The notes below the pieces were generated by a model. The model saw only the letters and a program-made list of their open reading frames with translations, had not been told where the DNA came from and searched no databases. Shown here piece after piece: positions 1-9,821 of a stretch of DNA of 64,000 bases. Positions within the stretch are counted from its first letter, which is position 1. Each line of letters opens with the position of its first letter. The position numbers and the translations under genes are program-made. The DNA is from Christensenella sp. (lineage in GTDB: Bacteria > Bacillota > Clostridia > Christensenellales > UBA3700): assembly GCA_022784465.1 (NCBI GenBank), contig JALFUR010000010.1:186001-250000 (forward strand). The letters are read 5' to 3'.

Positions 1-1
1 A

Positions 2-1171
2 ATTACAGATTTATTATATTCTTGCTATTACGATATAGAAATTAAAGGCGAGTGTACAGATTCCTTTAATAAAATAAGAGAAAGATTTATAAAAATCGTT
101 GAAGATTTAAAATTAGATTACGATATAGTTCCAGAATTAGACAAAGTTGAAAGAGAAATGAAACAATATCATAGCCCTGCATTTTGTGCTTCAAGAGGGG
201 AATATTTATCTGCTGTGATTATGTCTCATTTATTGGGCTTTAAATTCGTAGACGCAAAAGAGTTAATGATTTTCTCTGAAGAAGGAGATTTTCTTGCTGA
301 AGAAACAAATGAGAATATAAAAAATAAATTTAAGAATTTAAAATGTGTAGTTGTTCCAGGTTTCTATGGAGCAGATCCTCTTGGAAATATTCATACATTC
401 TCACGTGGTGGATCAGATGTTTCAGGAGCAGTTATTGCAAGAGCTGTAAAAGCTACAATTTATGAAAACTGGACAGACGTAAATGGCTTTATGGTTACAG
501 ATCCAAGAATCGTAGATAAGCCTGAAAAGATAGACGTTTTATCTTATCAAGAATTAAGAGAATTATCATACATGGGAGCAAACGTGCTTCACCCAGATTC
601 TATTTTCCCTGTAAGAGTATCTGGAATTCCTATAAATATTAGAAATACTTTTGAACCAACAAACTCAGGTACTATGATTGTTCCTGTTGTTGATGATGTT
701 GAAGCTAAAAAGAGAGTAGTAACAGGTATTGCTGGAAAGAAAGGATATAGTACTGTATTTATTGAAAAATCAATGATGAATGGAGAATTGGGATTTGCAA
801 GAAAGGTTCTATCATGCTTTGAGTATTACAATATGTCTATAGAACATATGCCTAGTGGTATAGATACAATGAGTATTATTGTTGCCGATTCTGAACTTGC
901 TGGTAAGGAAGATGTTCTATTGGAAAAGATTCGTCAAACTGTTAATCCTGATCACATTGAAATTAAAACAGGAATTGCGTTAATAGCAACCGTTGGACAT
1001 GGAATGTGCTTTAATCCAGGAACATCAGCAAAATTGTGTTTAGCACTTGCAAATGCAAATATAAATATTAGAATGCTTGATCAAGGCTCTAGTGAATTGA
1101 ATATCATAGTTGGTGTTACAGACAAAGATTATGAATCAGCAATCAAAGCAATCTATCATGCATTTTATTAA
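2..1171 (+). CDS. lysC: aspartate kinase, 5' end outside the window
   Basis: Aspartate kinase phosphorylates L-aspartate in the first step of the lysine/threonine/methionine and diaminopimelate pathway in the cytosol. The reading frame is open from base 2, so the gene starts before the window; the ATG at 158 is internal. Visible are the kinase signature FSRGGSDVSGA, the segment TDPRIV, the motif GANVLHPD, then two C-terminal ACT domains (roughly the last 160 residues) that bind the allosteric amino acid in this family. About 390 codons are present, so some 50-60 residues with the N-terminal KFGG motif are missing. It ends in front of a bidirectional hairpin. Identity is clear; which end-product inhibits it cannot be read here. 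Confidence 0.95.
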   Translation: MTDLLYSCYYDIEIKGECTDSFNKIRERFIKIVEDLKLDYDIVPELDKVEREMKQYHSPAFCASRGEYLSAVIMSHLLGFKFVDAKELMIFSEEGDFLAEETNENIKNKFKNLKCVVVPGFYGADPLGNIHTFSRGGSDVSGAVIARAVKATIYENWTDVNGFMVTDPRIVDKPEKIDVLSYQELRELSYMGANVLHPDSIFPVRVSGIPINIRNTFEPTNSGTMIVPVVDDVEAKKRVVTGIAGKKGYSTVFIEKSMMNGELGFARKVLSCFEYYNMSIEHMPSGIDTMSIIVADSELAGKEDVLLEKIRQTVNPDHIEIKTGIALIATVGHGMCFNPGTSAKLCLALANANINIRMLDQGSSELNIIVGVTDKDYESAIKAIYHAFY

Positions 1172-1195
1172 TAATTAGATAGATAATCTTGATAT

Positions 1196-1240
1196 AAAAA
1201 ATGGTGTAATTTACAAAAGCAATTACACCATTTTTAAATA
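1196..1240. terminator. bidirectional rho-independent terminator
   Basis: An 11-bp perfect stem (1201-1211 with 1221-1231) has a 9-base loop, an A-tract before it and a T-tract after it. It can end both the aspartate kinase and the convergent alpha-mannosidase transcripts. Confidence 0.9.
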
Positions 1241-1250
1241 GCGTAAATTA

Positions 1251-4193
1251 TTATTTACTTAAGAAAATAGTTTTAATTTCAAATGGCTTAAATGTTAGTT
1301 TATTTAAGTCAATTTTATTTAAAATATTTTCAAGCATATCTGTCTCATATGATTCAGCAAAATCTATACTTGTATTTAATTTTGTATTAATTGTATTGCC
1401 GTATGGTTCATATGCTCTTACGATAATTCCGTTATTATTTTCACTGATTTTGATTGTTTCAATAACAATGCTGCTATCTTCAAATTCTACCATTGTAGGA
1501 ATATTTATTTCTTTCTTTGTTACCTCTAGTTCATTGTTTAAACAATATCCTAATTTCATTGTGTCGCTATCTTCAAATTTGCAATTATGTGGATATATTG
1601 CATAAACAAAATGGTGAGCGCCTCTATCACAAGTAGGGTCAGGGAACTTTGGAGCTCTAAGCAAAGCTAAAGATAAGAAACCGTTTTTAACTCTGTGTCC
1701 ATATTTGCAATTATTCAATAATGCAAAACCATAGCCATCTTGATCAAGGTTAACAAACTTATGCGCGCAGATTTCAAATTGAGCTTTTTGAACAGAATCA
1801 TCTTCTCTTGTTGTTCTATCATAGTTACCAAATTGAATATTGCATTTTACGTTGTCGTTATATACTGTTGGCACAAAATCAGCACGCAACATTTTTAATT
1901 CTTCATGCCAATCTACAATAGTGTCAAATTTAATTAATGATTCATTTAACGTCAATATAACTTTTTGAATAATATGCGATTTGTTATATTTATATTTAGA
2001 CTCTCTAATAACAGTAGGACCATCTATATAGCATTTTGTTCCTTCTAGTTCAAGATCCCACTTTTCCATATTTGGATAATCCATGTTAATATCCCATGCA
2101 TTATAAAACATGAAAGGATCAGAATAAATAGTAAACTTATTAAAGTAGTCTTTTACAAGTTCTTTGCTTGCTGCTTTATCAACAATACTTGTTATAACTC
2201 CTGTTTTGTTGTCAAAAGTTACTTTAACACAAGAGTTTTGAATTGAATTGTCGTCAAAAGATAAAGATGAAACATCTTCATTTAGAGGAATCAATTCAGC
2301 AGTTGAGTATTTTTTAACTGAAGTTTTATACCAAGTAGAATCTTCCTTAATATATTCACATCTATCATAGTTTATTGGATTTATTGCATATAAACTATTA
2401 GATTTAGAGATAGCATTGATTAAATTATTTTCCATCTCTACTAATTCTTGGTACATAGTTTTGTATCTAGCAATAGATTCATCATATACTCTTTTTATTG
2501 AAGAGCCTGGCAAGATATCATGGAATTGATACAATAATACTTCTTTCCATATATCATCTAATTTATTTTTGTCATAACTTATTCCTTTAAGGAAAGCGTA
2601 TGCTCCAATCCATTCAACTTTATGAAGTTGCTCTTCAATCCTACGATTCCATTTTTTACTATTAGCTTGTGATGTGTAGCAACCTTGATGGCGTTCATAA
2701 TACAATTCACCCTTATGAGTTGGAAGAATATCTTTAATAGGATTAACATCATTAAAGAAATCAATAGCCTTACTCATTTTGCAGACATTGCCATGACGTT
2801 TTGTAAACTCAATATGGCCTTCTCCTGGACCGCCACCGCCATCTCCATCGCCATAAATTAATAAAGCTTTATCTAATATATCTCTTTCTGTATTTCTTTT
2901 ATCTGATCTATGAAGTGCAAAAACAGTTGAACCAGAATTATAGTCTCCTTGTGGTTCCATGTGTGCAAGCACTTGAGTTCCATCTAATCCTTCCCAATTG
3001 AAAGATTTATAAGGGAATTGGTTAACAGTATTTGAAATTAATTTGATTGTCATAAAATAATCCATGCCACACTTTTTCAATACTTGAGGAAGGGTAGCAG
3101 GGAAACCAAATACGTCAGGCAACCAACACATATTTGATTTGAAATCAAATTCTTCTTTCCAGAATTTGCTTCCATATAAGGATTGTCTTATCCAAGATTC
3201 ACCACCAGTTAAGTTGCAATCTCCTTCAACCCAGTTAGCGCCTTGTAATTCTATTCTGTTTTCCTTAACTTTTTCTTTTACTCTATTATATAAATCTGGA
3301 TATTCTTCTTTTAACCATTTAAACATTTGTGGTTGCGATTCAGCAAAGATGTATCCATCATAAATATCTATATTTCTTAATTGATTTGCAAAAGTACGAG
3401 CAATCTTTCTTTTGGTTTCTCTAATAGGCCATAGCCAAGCTAGGTCAATGTGTCCGTGACCAATAGAATACAATGTAGTATCTGGATAGTCGCCTTTCTT
3501 ATAATAATTAGGCTTTAGAAAATCTCTAGCTGCTTGAGCCCCTTGCTTTTTATAGATTCTAAAACTTTGCTTAAGCATTTTGCTTATTTCTTTATATCTT
3601 TCACTCTTGTAATCAAGTTTCATCATAACGAAGAATAAATCTTCATAATCGTAATAGTATTGAATTACATCGTCATGCTCTATACAAATATCAAAACGAC
3701 GCAAATGCGCTTTTAAATGCTCAAATCTTAGCTTTCCGTTAAATCCAGCATCTACATAAAAATCAATATCCTCGTTGCCTGTTGAATTATGAGATATATC
3801 AATTACTTGCTTTGCTATTAATGAATGGAATACGTCTCCTTTTGACATAACTTGAGTTACACCTTGAACAATAAATCCATCAGGATTAAATACTAATCCC
3901 TCACCTTGCAACTTAAGTCTTACAACTACGTGTTTTCCTTTAGCTTTTTCTTTAACTTTTCCAGTAAAATGAAACCATGCACAGCCATATTTTTTTGCCC
4001 AAGTGCTCCATTTGGAAATGTGTTCAAACTTGTTAAAGTCTAAGTTTTCAAATTTAATTGGTTCATCAGATTTAATGCAAGTTGCTTTTAAATCACCAAT
4101 CTTAGTATGACATGCACAACGTATCGCTATGATGTTGTTTACATGTTCTATTTCTTTAATTCCTTGTTTTAAAACTTTTTTATCAATGCCCAT
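1251..4193 (-). CDS. GH38 alpha-mannosidase
   Basis: Cytosolic glycoside hydrolase family 38 alpha-mannosidase, expected to remove alpha-mannose from imported glycan fragments. The 980 residues are the usual length for bacterial GH38. There is an N-terminal non-catalytic region, then the catalytic domain opening at about residue 243 with GHGHIDLAWLWP (metal-binding His and Asp). The motif WLPDVFGF near residue 360 carries the nucleophile Asp. The helical-bundle segment with FHDILPGSS and the C-terminal beta-sandwich follow. No signal peptide is visible. It is divergent from phenylacetate-CoA ligase and convergent with aspartate kinase, so it is probably a single-gene transcript. Linkage specificity is not evident. 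Confidence 0.93.
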   Translation of the reverse strand: MGIDKKVLKQGIKEIEHVNNIIAIRCACHTKIGDLKATCIKSDEPIKFENLDFNKFEHISKWSTWAKKYGCAWFHFTGKVKEKAKGKHVVVRLKLQGEGLVFNPDGFIVQGVTQVMSKGDVFHSLIAKQVIDISHNSTGNEDIDFYVDAGFNGKLRFEHLKAHLRRFDICIEHDDVIQYYYDYEDLFFVMMKLDYKSERYKEISKMLKQSFRIYKKQGAQAARDFLKPNYYKKGDYPDTTLYSIGHGHIDLAWLWPIRETKRKIARTFANQLRNIDIYDGYIFAESQPQMFKWLKEEYPDLYNRVKEKVKENRIELQGANWVEGDCNLTGGESWIRQSLYGSKFWKEEFDFKSNMCWLPDVFGFPATLPQVLKKCGMDYFMTIKLISNTVNQFPYKSFNWEGLDGTQVLAHMEPQGDYNSGSTVFALHRSDKRNTERDILDKALLIYGDGDGGGGPGEGHIEFTKRHGNVCKMSKAIDFFNDVNPIKDILPTHKGELYYERHQGCYTSQANSKKWNRRIEEQLHKVEWIGAYAFLKGISYDKNKLDDIWKEVLLYQFHDILPGSSIKRVYDESIARYKTMYQELVEMENNLINAISKSNSLYAINPINYDRCEYIKEDSTWYKTSVKKYSTAELIPLNEDVSSLSFDDNSIQNSCVKVTFDNKTGVITSIVDKAASKELVKDYFNKFTIYSDPFMFYNAWDINMDYPNMEKWDLELEGTKCYIDGPTVIRESKYKYNKSHIIQKVILTLNESLIKFDTIVDWHEELKMLRADFVPTVYNDNVKCNIQFGNYDRTTREDDSVQKAQFEICAHKFVNLDQDGYGFALLNNCKYGHRVKNGFLSLALLRAPKFPDPTCDRGAHHFVYAIYPHNCKFEDSDTMKLGYCLNNELEVTKKEINIPTMVEFEDSSIVIETIKISENNNGIIVRAYEPYGNTINTKLNTSIDFAESYETDMLENILNKIDLNKLTFKPFEIKTIFLSK

Positions 4194-4260
4194 AAATCCT
4201 CACTAATATTTATATTAGCATAAATATTAAGGGCAATAAAATAAAAAAGTCTAAACTATG

Positions 4261-4290
4261 TTGTTTGCATATGTAATAATATGGTAAAAT
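4261..4290 (+). promoter_or_regulatory. sigma-A promoter for phenylacetate-CoA ligase
   Basis: TTGTTT (4261-4266), an 18-bp spacer and TAAAAT (4285-4290) with a TGG just before it. A strong AGAGGAG ribosome site follows at 4309-4315, six bases before the start codon. Confidence 0.6.
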
Positions 4291-4321
4291 TGTTTAGGAA
4301 AAACGTTTAGAGGAGATATAT

Positions 4322-5629
4322 ATGAATAATTATTTTCAAGAATCAATAGAATGTGCATCAAGAGAGGAAATTGAGAGAATCCAATTAGAAAGATTGCAAA
4401 AACAAGTTAAACATGTTTATGCAAATGTTCCTTACTATAGAAATCTAATGGATCAAAAAAATGTAAAACCGGAAGATATTAAAACTCTTAAAGATTTGGC
4501 AAAACTTCCTTTCTTATCTAAGGCAGATTTAAGAGATAATTATCCAGATGGATTACTTGCTGTTCCAAAAAGTGAAGTAAGACGTATTCAATCGACAAGT
4601 GGAACAACAGGAAAAAGAGTAATAGCTTTTTACACGGCACATGACCTTGATGTATGGGCAGAATGTTGTGCTAGAGCCATTGTTGCTGCAGGTGGAACAA
4701 AAGACGACGTAGTACACGTTTCATATGGATATGGTTTGTTTACTGGCGGAATGGGATTACATGATGGTTCATATAAGGTTGGATCTATGACACTTCCAAT
4801 GTCTTCAGGAAATACAGAAAGACAAATTCAATTTATGAGAGACTTAGGTTCAACTATTTTATGTTGTACACCTTCGTATGCTGCATATATTGGAGAAACA
4901 ATAAAAGAAATGGGATTAACTCCTGATGATATTAAGTTAAAAGCAGGTATCTTTGGTGCTGAACCATGGACAGAAAATATGAGAAGAGATATAGAAAAAT
5001 CTCTTGGAATTAAAGCTTATGATATCTATGGATTAACTGAACTATGTGGACCTGGAGTTTCATTTGAGTGCTCAGATCAACATGGTATGCATATAAATGA
5101 AGATCACTTTATAGCTGAAATTATTGATCCGGATACAGGCGAGGTTCTTCCTTATGGAGAAAAGGGCGAATTGGTTTTAACAAGTATAGATAAAGAAGCA
5201 TTCCCATTAATTAGATATAGAACAAGAGATATTTGTATTTTAAAACCAGAAAAATGTCCATGTGGAAGAACACATGTAAGAATGTCTAAGCCTATGGGAA
5301 GAAGCGATGACATGTTAATCATTAGAGGTGTTAATGTATTCCCATCACAAATTGAAACAGTTCTTCTTCAAAACGGATATGCACCAAACTATTTAATTGA
5401 AGTAGATAGAGTGAACAATACAGATACTTTAGATATAAATGTAGAATTGTCTAATGAACAATCTAAAGATTCACTATTTAACATTTCAAATGCTGAAAAA
5501 GAACTTGCTAATGCTATAAAAACAATGCTTGGTATTAATCCAAAAGTGCATTTAGTTCAACCAAAAACCATTACAAGAAGTGAGGGAAAGGCTGTAAGAG
5601 TAATAGACAAGAGACATTTGTTAGATTAA
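4322..5629 (+). CDS. paaK: phenylacetate-CoA ligase (AMP-forming)
   Basis: ANL-superfamily enzyme that activates phenylacetate or related aryl acids to the CoA thioester using ATP. It shows the P-loop-like motif STSGTTGKR, the adenylate motif YGLTELCGPG, the RYRTRD motif and the C-terminal GRSDDMLIIRGVNVFPSQ hinge typical of PaaK. The 435 residues match the family. In gut Clostridia such genes often salvage aromatic acids produced by indolepyruvate:ferredoxin oxidoreductase; that enzyme is not in this window, so the in vivo substrate is inferred. Transcribed from its own promoter and followed by a strong hairpin. Confidence 0.93.
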   Translation: MNNYFQESIECASREEIERIQLERLQKQVKHVYANVPYYRNLMDQKNVKPEDIKTLKDLAKLPFLSKADLRDNYPDGLLAVPKSEVRRIQSTSGTTGKRVIAFYTAHDLDVWAECCARAIVAAGGTKDDVVHVSYGYGLFTGGMGLHDGSYKVGSMTLPMSSGNTERQIQFMRDLGSTILCCTPSYAAYIGETIKEMGLTPDDIKLKAGIFGAEPWTENMRRDIEKSLGIKAYDIYGLTELCGPGVSFECSDQHGMHINEDHFIAEIIDPDTGEVLPYGEKGELVLTSIDKEAFPLIRYRTRDICILKPEKCPCGRTHVRMSKPMGRSDDMLIIRGVNVFPSQIETVLLQNGYAPNYLIEVDRVNNTDTLDINVELSNEQSKDSLFNISNAEKELANAIKTMLGINPKVHLVQPKTITRSEGKAVRVIDKRHLLD

Positions 5630-5656
5630 TATAATAAAAAAATACAATAAAAATAT

Positions 5657-5690
5657 AGCACCTCCTTAATGCTTGTTCATTAGGAGGTGT
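5657..5690 (+). promoter_or_regulatory. strong hairpin burying an AGGAGGTG sequence
   Basis: CACCTCCTTAATG (5659-5671) pairs with CATTAGGAGGTG (5678-5689) with one bulged T and a 6-base loop. The tail is only weakly T-rich, so termination may be inefficient. The 3' arm is a near-perfect Shine-Dalgarno sequence 24 bases before the MATE start codon, fully paired in the hairpin. It may be a weak terminator or an RNA element. Confidence 0.55.
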
Positions 5691-5713
5691 GTTATTAGGA
5701 AAATAAAATAGAT

Positions 5714-7066
5714 ATGATAAAAGACTTAACAGTAGGCGATTCTAAAAAAACTTTATGGTTATATTGTCTTCCTCTTTTAGGAAGTGTGTTTTTTCAACAA
5801 CTATATAACTTGGCAGATACAGTTGTTGCCGGTAAGTTTATTGGCGAATTTGCATTAGCTTCTGTTGGTAACGCGTCAGAAATAACCTTAATTTATTTGG
5901 CTTTTGCAATGGGATGCAATATAGGATGTTCAGTTATTACTTCTCAATTGTTTGGAGCTAAAAACTATTTAGGAGTAAAGAGCGCAGTATCTACAGCAAT
6001 TATTTCATTTACTGTTTTATGTCTTTTATTAATGACTTTTGGATTTACTTGTTCAAGGCCTATATTAAAGTTAATAAACACTCCAGATTCTATTTTAGAA
6101 AGTTCAATGTTATATTTGAATATCTATACTGCAGGATTGATTTTTGTATTCTTATATAATATCTCTACTGGTATATATTCAGCTTTAGGGGATACACTAA
6201 CTCCATTTATATTCCTTGTATTTTCTTCGTTATCTAATATTGTTGTCGATGTTATATTTGTATCTAAATTGAATATGGGAGTTGCTGGTGTTGCTTGGGC
6301 AACATTCTTATGCCAAGGATTAAGCTGTGTTTTATCTTTAATCGTTTTATTTTTTAGACTAAAGAGTATAAAAGTAGAAGGGAAGGTAAAGATATTTTCT
6401 TTTAAAATATTCAAAAAATTATGTATTGTTGCTATTCCAAGTATTTTGCAACAATCATGTATATCTATTGGAAACATAATAATTCAAGCAGTAATTAATA
6501 TATTTGGAGAGTTTGTCATTGCAGCATATACTGCAGGAATAAAACTTGTAAGCATAGCCACAAACACATTTATGGCAATGGCTTCAGGAGTATCTTCTTT
6601 TGTAGCTCAAAACATTGGTGCAAAAAAACTAGAAAGAGTAAAAGATGGATTCAAATATGGAAATATTTTAAACTTTATAATAGCTTTGGTACTTTTCTTA
6701 ATTTACACAATATTTGCAAAATTCTTTATAGGCATTTTCCTAGATTCTACTGCAAATTCATACACATTAGAAACAGGAGTAAAGATGCTTAGAATTATAT
6801 CTCCGTTCTTTTTAATTGTTTGCATAAAGATTACTACAGATGGCGTATTAAGAGGATCTGGAGCTATGAAATTGTTTATGGTAACAACTTTTACAGACTT
6901 GTTGATTAGAGTAATTTTCGTTTATATATTTGCTTATAAAGTAGGTTTAGATGCAATATGGTTTTCTTGGGCAATAGGATGGGGCCTTGGTGCAGTAGCA
7001 GGTCTTGCATTCTACTTCACAGGCTTGTGGAGAAAAAATTTAATAAATATGGATAATGTTAATTAA
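5714..7066 (+). CDS. MATE family efflux transporter
   Basis: Inner-membrane multidrug/toxin exporter of the MATE family, normally driven by Na+ or H+ antiport. The 450 residues contain about 12 hydrophobic segments in two homologous halves. The N-terminal stretch LPLLGSVFFQQLYNLADT is characteristic of the family (membrane position plus the LADT segment), and ASGVSSFVAQNIGA is the repeated motif in the second half. The nearest ribosome site is a weak TTAGGA about 12 bases upstream, because the stronger AGGAGGTG lies inside the preceding hairpin. The 3' end overlaps the convergent AEC carrier by 8 bases. Substrate unknown. Confidence 0.93.
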   Translation: MIKDLTVGDSKKTLWLYCLPLLGSVFFQQLYNLADTVVAGKFIGEFALASVGNASEITLIYLAFAMGCNIGCSVITSQLFGAKNYLGVKSAVSTAIISFTVLCLLLMTFGFTCSRPILKLINTPDSILESSMLYLNIYTAGLIFVFLYNISTGIYSALGDTLTPFIFLVFSSLSNIVVDVIFVSKLNMGVAGVAWATFLCQGLSCVLSLIVLFFRLKSIKVEGKVKIFSFKIFKKLCIVAIPSILQQSCISIGNIIIQAVINIFGEFVIAAYTAGIKLVSIATNTFMAMASGVSSFVAQNIGAKKLERVKDGFKYGNILNFIIALVLFLIYTIFAKFFIGIFLDSTANSYTLETGVKMLRIISPFFLIVCIKITTDGVLRGSGAMKLFMVTTFTDLLIRVIFVYIFAYKVGLDAIWFSWAIGWGLGAVAGLAFYFTGLWRKNLINMDNVN

Positions 7067-8006
7067 ATATAGGGATAAGCATCATAAGTGGCATTGTTAT
7101 AATGCAAGATATGGTGCTAAGTAAAACAGTATTTACAGCTTCTTTTTGGCAATGGCCAAGCATTTCAGCATATGTTTGAATAATAATTGCAACAGGGCAA
7201 CATGACATTATATAAATTGCTTGTTTTACAGGTATAGATAAAACGTCTGTTGGGATAAACCACATGCATAGAAGCATAAACAAAGGGAATATACATTGTT
7301 TAATAATGCAAATTATATATTGGGTCAAATTTGCAAAAATAGGTTTAATTTCTGTAGTAGCAAGTCTCATTCCCATAATTAGCATACATAAAGGTGTAGT
7401 CATCTTTGCAAATGTAGTAAAGAAAGTATTGATTTTCCCATCTCCAAGTTTAATTTTAAAGATAAATAAAGGTATAGCTACAAGTAAAGATAGTACAGCA
7501 GGATTTAAAACTATTTTCTTAACTTTCATATATTTTTTATCGCCAGTAATTACATAGCAACCAATAGTCCAACCTATAATGTTCATAACGACAAAATATA
7601 CAGTTGAAAATGCGATTACTTCTGGATGGTCAGGCAATAATGATTCAAGTATTGGTATTCCAAAAAATGCACAGTTTGGAAAGGCTGCGGCCATTGTGAA
7701 AATTCTATATTTATTATCTAAAGTTGCTTTTTTTTTGAATAAGAAAAAGAAAATAAAAATAAAAGTAGTTATAACTGCAAAGATAACAGCAAAAGCTATT
7801 ATCATTTCAATACATACACTTTTAGAAAAATCTACTTGGTTAAAAGAATATATTACAAGGCAAGGTTGACAAATATACATTAATACAAAAGCAAAAGCGG
7901 AGATTGATTCTTCTTTAACAAGTTTTGTTTTAACAACTAAAAAACCTGGAGCCGCGTAAGCAAGCATTAAAGCTACAGTAGTTAATGTAATTAAAAAATT
8001 GTCCAT
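7059..8006 (-). CDS. AEC family transporter (auxin efflux carrier type)
   Basis: Membrane carrier of the AEC family; bacterial members include malate and other organic-acid permeases. The 315 residues have ten predicted membrane segments, with the conserved NCAFFGIPI motif at the end of the first half and NPAVLSLL in the middle. It overlaps the MATE gene tail by 8 bases and lies 56 bases downstream of the alkaline phosphatase gene on the same strand. The malic enzyme about 10 kb away fits organic-acid use, but no direct link is visible. Substrate inferred only from the family. Confidence 0.88.
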   Translation of the reverse strand: MDNFLITLTTVALMLAYAAPGFLVVKTKLVKEESISAFAFVLMYICQPCLVIYSFNQVDFSKSVCIEMIIAFAVIFAVITTFIFIFFFLFKKKATLDNKYRIFTMAAAFPNCAFFGIPILESLLPDHPEVIAFSTVYFVVMNIIGWTIGCYVITGDKKYMKVKKIVLNPAVLSLLVAIPLFIFKIKLGDGKINTFFTTFAKMTTPLCMLIMGMRLATTEIKPIFANLTQYIICIIKQCIFPLFMLLCMWFIPTDVLSIPVKQAIYIMSCCPVAIIIQTYAEMLGHCQKEAVNTVLLSTISCIITMPLMMLIPIFN

Positions 8007-8062
8007 ATAATAACCTCGTGCTTTATTATACTTGAGAAAAGATAAAAATCAAACAAAATAAA

Positions 8063-9199
8063 CTATTTAAGTATTGCCCAGTTACACATATGGAATATAT
8101 CTGTGTTTTTATATGACAATTTTTCAATATTTAATCCGTAAACATACAAAGGAACATTTACGCTGCTATGTCCTGTTGTGGTATAAACAAAGTTGTTTTT
8201 CTGAATCTCTAAGCCACCTGATTCATGATCTGCTGTTACTATTACAATAGTGTTTTTGTGTTGCTTTGCCCAAGAAACACAGTACTCAACAGTCTCATCA
8301 AAATCAATTAATTCACTAACCATTCCATCTAAATTGTTTTTATGATTGTATTTGTCTATTCTTGCGCCTTCAATCATAAGGAAGAATCCATTTTCATTAT
8401 CTAAATATTCAATGGCATTTTGTGCTACATCTTTTAATTCGACATAGCTTTCTGTTTCATAATTTGAATGCAATGTAGGTATTATTCCATAATACTTGTT
8501 TGACTTATCTATATTTAATAAATCTTCATAATTATCTACATACGTATAGCCTTTTTGTGCGATTTTGTCACTTTTTGCACTTGTTAAATCTTTGCTTACA
8601 ACGCTAGCTATTAAATAATCTATATTAGAATCTAATTGAGAAGATATTATTTGATTATATAGATTTCTTCTAAGTGCATGGCCTGAAAAACTCGCTGGTG
8701 TTGCCCCATAAATATCGTCAGTTGTTACAATACCTGTTTTCATGTTATTCTCTTGAGCAATATCCATGGAAGTTTTAAGGTTGCTAAATACTACTTTGCC
8801 TACCTGTCCATTTATTGTCTTTACTCCAGATGCAAGCGCTGTAGCGGCAGCTGCGGAGTCTGTAGTTTTATTGCTAAGTGACCTTGTTAATTGCTGTGAT
8901 TGAAAAGGTAATGATTCCATAAATAGAGAATCTTGTCCTGAAAGTGCCTTTGTAGCTTCAATTTGATTAAAGCCCATTCCGTCTCCAATTAATAAAATAA
9001 TATTATCTATTTTAGTTATTGAGGAATTAGCATTTTCTAAATCGGCAAAAATTGTTTCTTGATCTTTAGAAAAATCATTTTGAAGAATTGCGCTACCTGT
9101 AGCATACGCAGTGAAAAACAATAGTATAAGAACAATTATTACTATTGATGCAATAAATAAAATGCGCTTTAGTAAAGCTTTGTTAATAGTGCCTTTCAT
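8063..9199 (-). CDS. membrane-anchored alkaline phosphatase
   Basis: PhoA-family phosphomonoesterase, expected outside the membrane to release phosphate from organic esters. Residues 12-33 form one hydrophobic N-terminal anchor with no cleavage motif. The metal-site motif IGDGMG (Asp73), the nucleophile motif TDSAAAATALASG (Ser115), EGARID and VTADHESGG, and a C-terminal TTGHS histidine are all present, so the active site looks complete. At 378 residues it is slightly shorter than E. coli PhoA. No Pho box was recognised upstream. The start is supported by the basic-hydrophobic N-terminus. It probably shares a transcript with the downstream AEC gene. Confidence 0.9.
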   Translation of the reverse strand: MKGTINKALLKRILFIASIVIIVLILLFFTAYATGSAILQNDFSKDQETIFADLENANSSITKIDNIILLIGDGMGFNQIEATKALSGQDSLFMESLPFQSQQLTRSLSNKTTDSAAAATALASGVKTINGQVGKVVFSNLKTSMDIAQENNMKTGIVTTDDIYGATPASFSGHALRRNLYNQIISSQLDSNIDYLIASVVSKDLTSAKSDKIAQKGYTYVDNYEDLLNIDKSNKYYGIIPTLHSNYETESYVELKDVAQNAIEYLDNENGFFLMIEGARIDKYNHKNNLDGMVSELIDFDETVEYCVSWAKQHKNTIVIVTADHESGGLEIQKNNFVYTTTGHSSVNVPLYVYGLNIEKLSYKNTDIFHMCNWAILK

Positions 9200-9297
9200 A
9201 TATTCATTATAGCATATTCTAAAAAGAAGGTCACAATTAATTGCTTTTTGTATAAATTGTACAATATATGGTCACAATAATGAATGGAGGTAATTAT

Positions 9298-9738
9298 ATG
9301 AACGAAGACACAATAAATTTGTTAAGAGAAGCTATTGTTGGCTGCAAAATGGGCATAAATACACTCGATGCAGTTTTGCCAAAGGTTGATAACGATAAAT
9401 TGAGAGAATTTTTAGAAACTATGCTTAGAAAAAACACTGAGATCATGGTAGATATGAGTATTTGTTTATACAGAAAAAATGAAGAGAGCAAAGAGCCGAT
9501 GAAGATGGCACGTGAAATGGCAAAATTTACAATAGATATGAAAACGCGCTGCGAAGACGCAGATAAAAAAATAATTTCTATAGTAGTAGATGGCTGTAAT
9601 ATGGGTATTAAAAAACTTGAAGAGAATATTTTAGAATGCGAAACAGCCGAAAAGTGTGCAAGCGATAATGTAAGAAAATTAATTGCACTACTACAAGAGT
9701 GCAAGGATAGATTGAATAATAGAGAATATTTGAACTAA
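9298..9738 (+). CDS. hypothetical all-helical protein (possible ferritin-like four-helix bundle)
   Basis: 146 residues starting at the ATG at 9298, which has a good GGAGG seven bases upstream; an in-frame start at 9268 has none. The protein is almost entirely amphipathic helix, with two internally similar halves: CKMGINTLDAVL near the N-terminus and CNMGIKKLEENI in the second half. This suggests a duplicated helical hairpin, as in DUF2383/ferritin-like bundles. No metal-binding EXXH pair is evident, and there is no signal peptide or membrane segment. It stands alone between a divergent phosphatase and a convergent lipoprotein. Function not recognised. Confidence 0.7.
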   Translation: MNEDTINLLREAIVGCKMGINTLDAVLPKVDNDKLREFLETMLRKNTEIMVDMSICLYRKNEESKEPMKMAREMAKFTIDMKTRCEDADKKIISIVVDGCNMGIKKLEENILECETAEKCASDNVRKLIALLQECKDRLNNREYLN

Positions 9739-9762
9739 TCTAAAAGCAATTAAGAGTAAATG

Positions 9763-9800
9763 AAAAAAGGGCAATAGAATTCCTGTTGCCCTTAATGCTT
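9763..9800. terminator. bidirectional rho-independent terminator
   Basis: AAGGGCAA (9767-9774) pairs with TTGCCCTT (9786-9793). The A-run just before the stem gives a U6 tail for the minus-strand lipoprotein transcript. The plus-strand tail is weaker. Confidence 0.8.
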
Positions 9801-9821
9801 TTATATTAATATTATCTTAAT

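Noticed and set aside
158-1171. Aspartate kinase starting at the ATG at 158
   Set aside because: The frame continues upstream to base 2 with sensible aspartate kinase sequence, and no ribosome site precedes 158. The gene is cut by the window edge.
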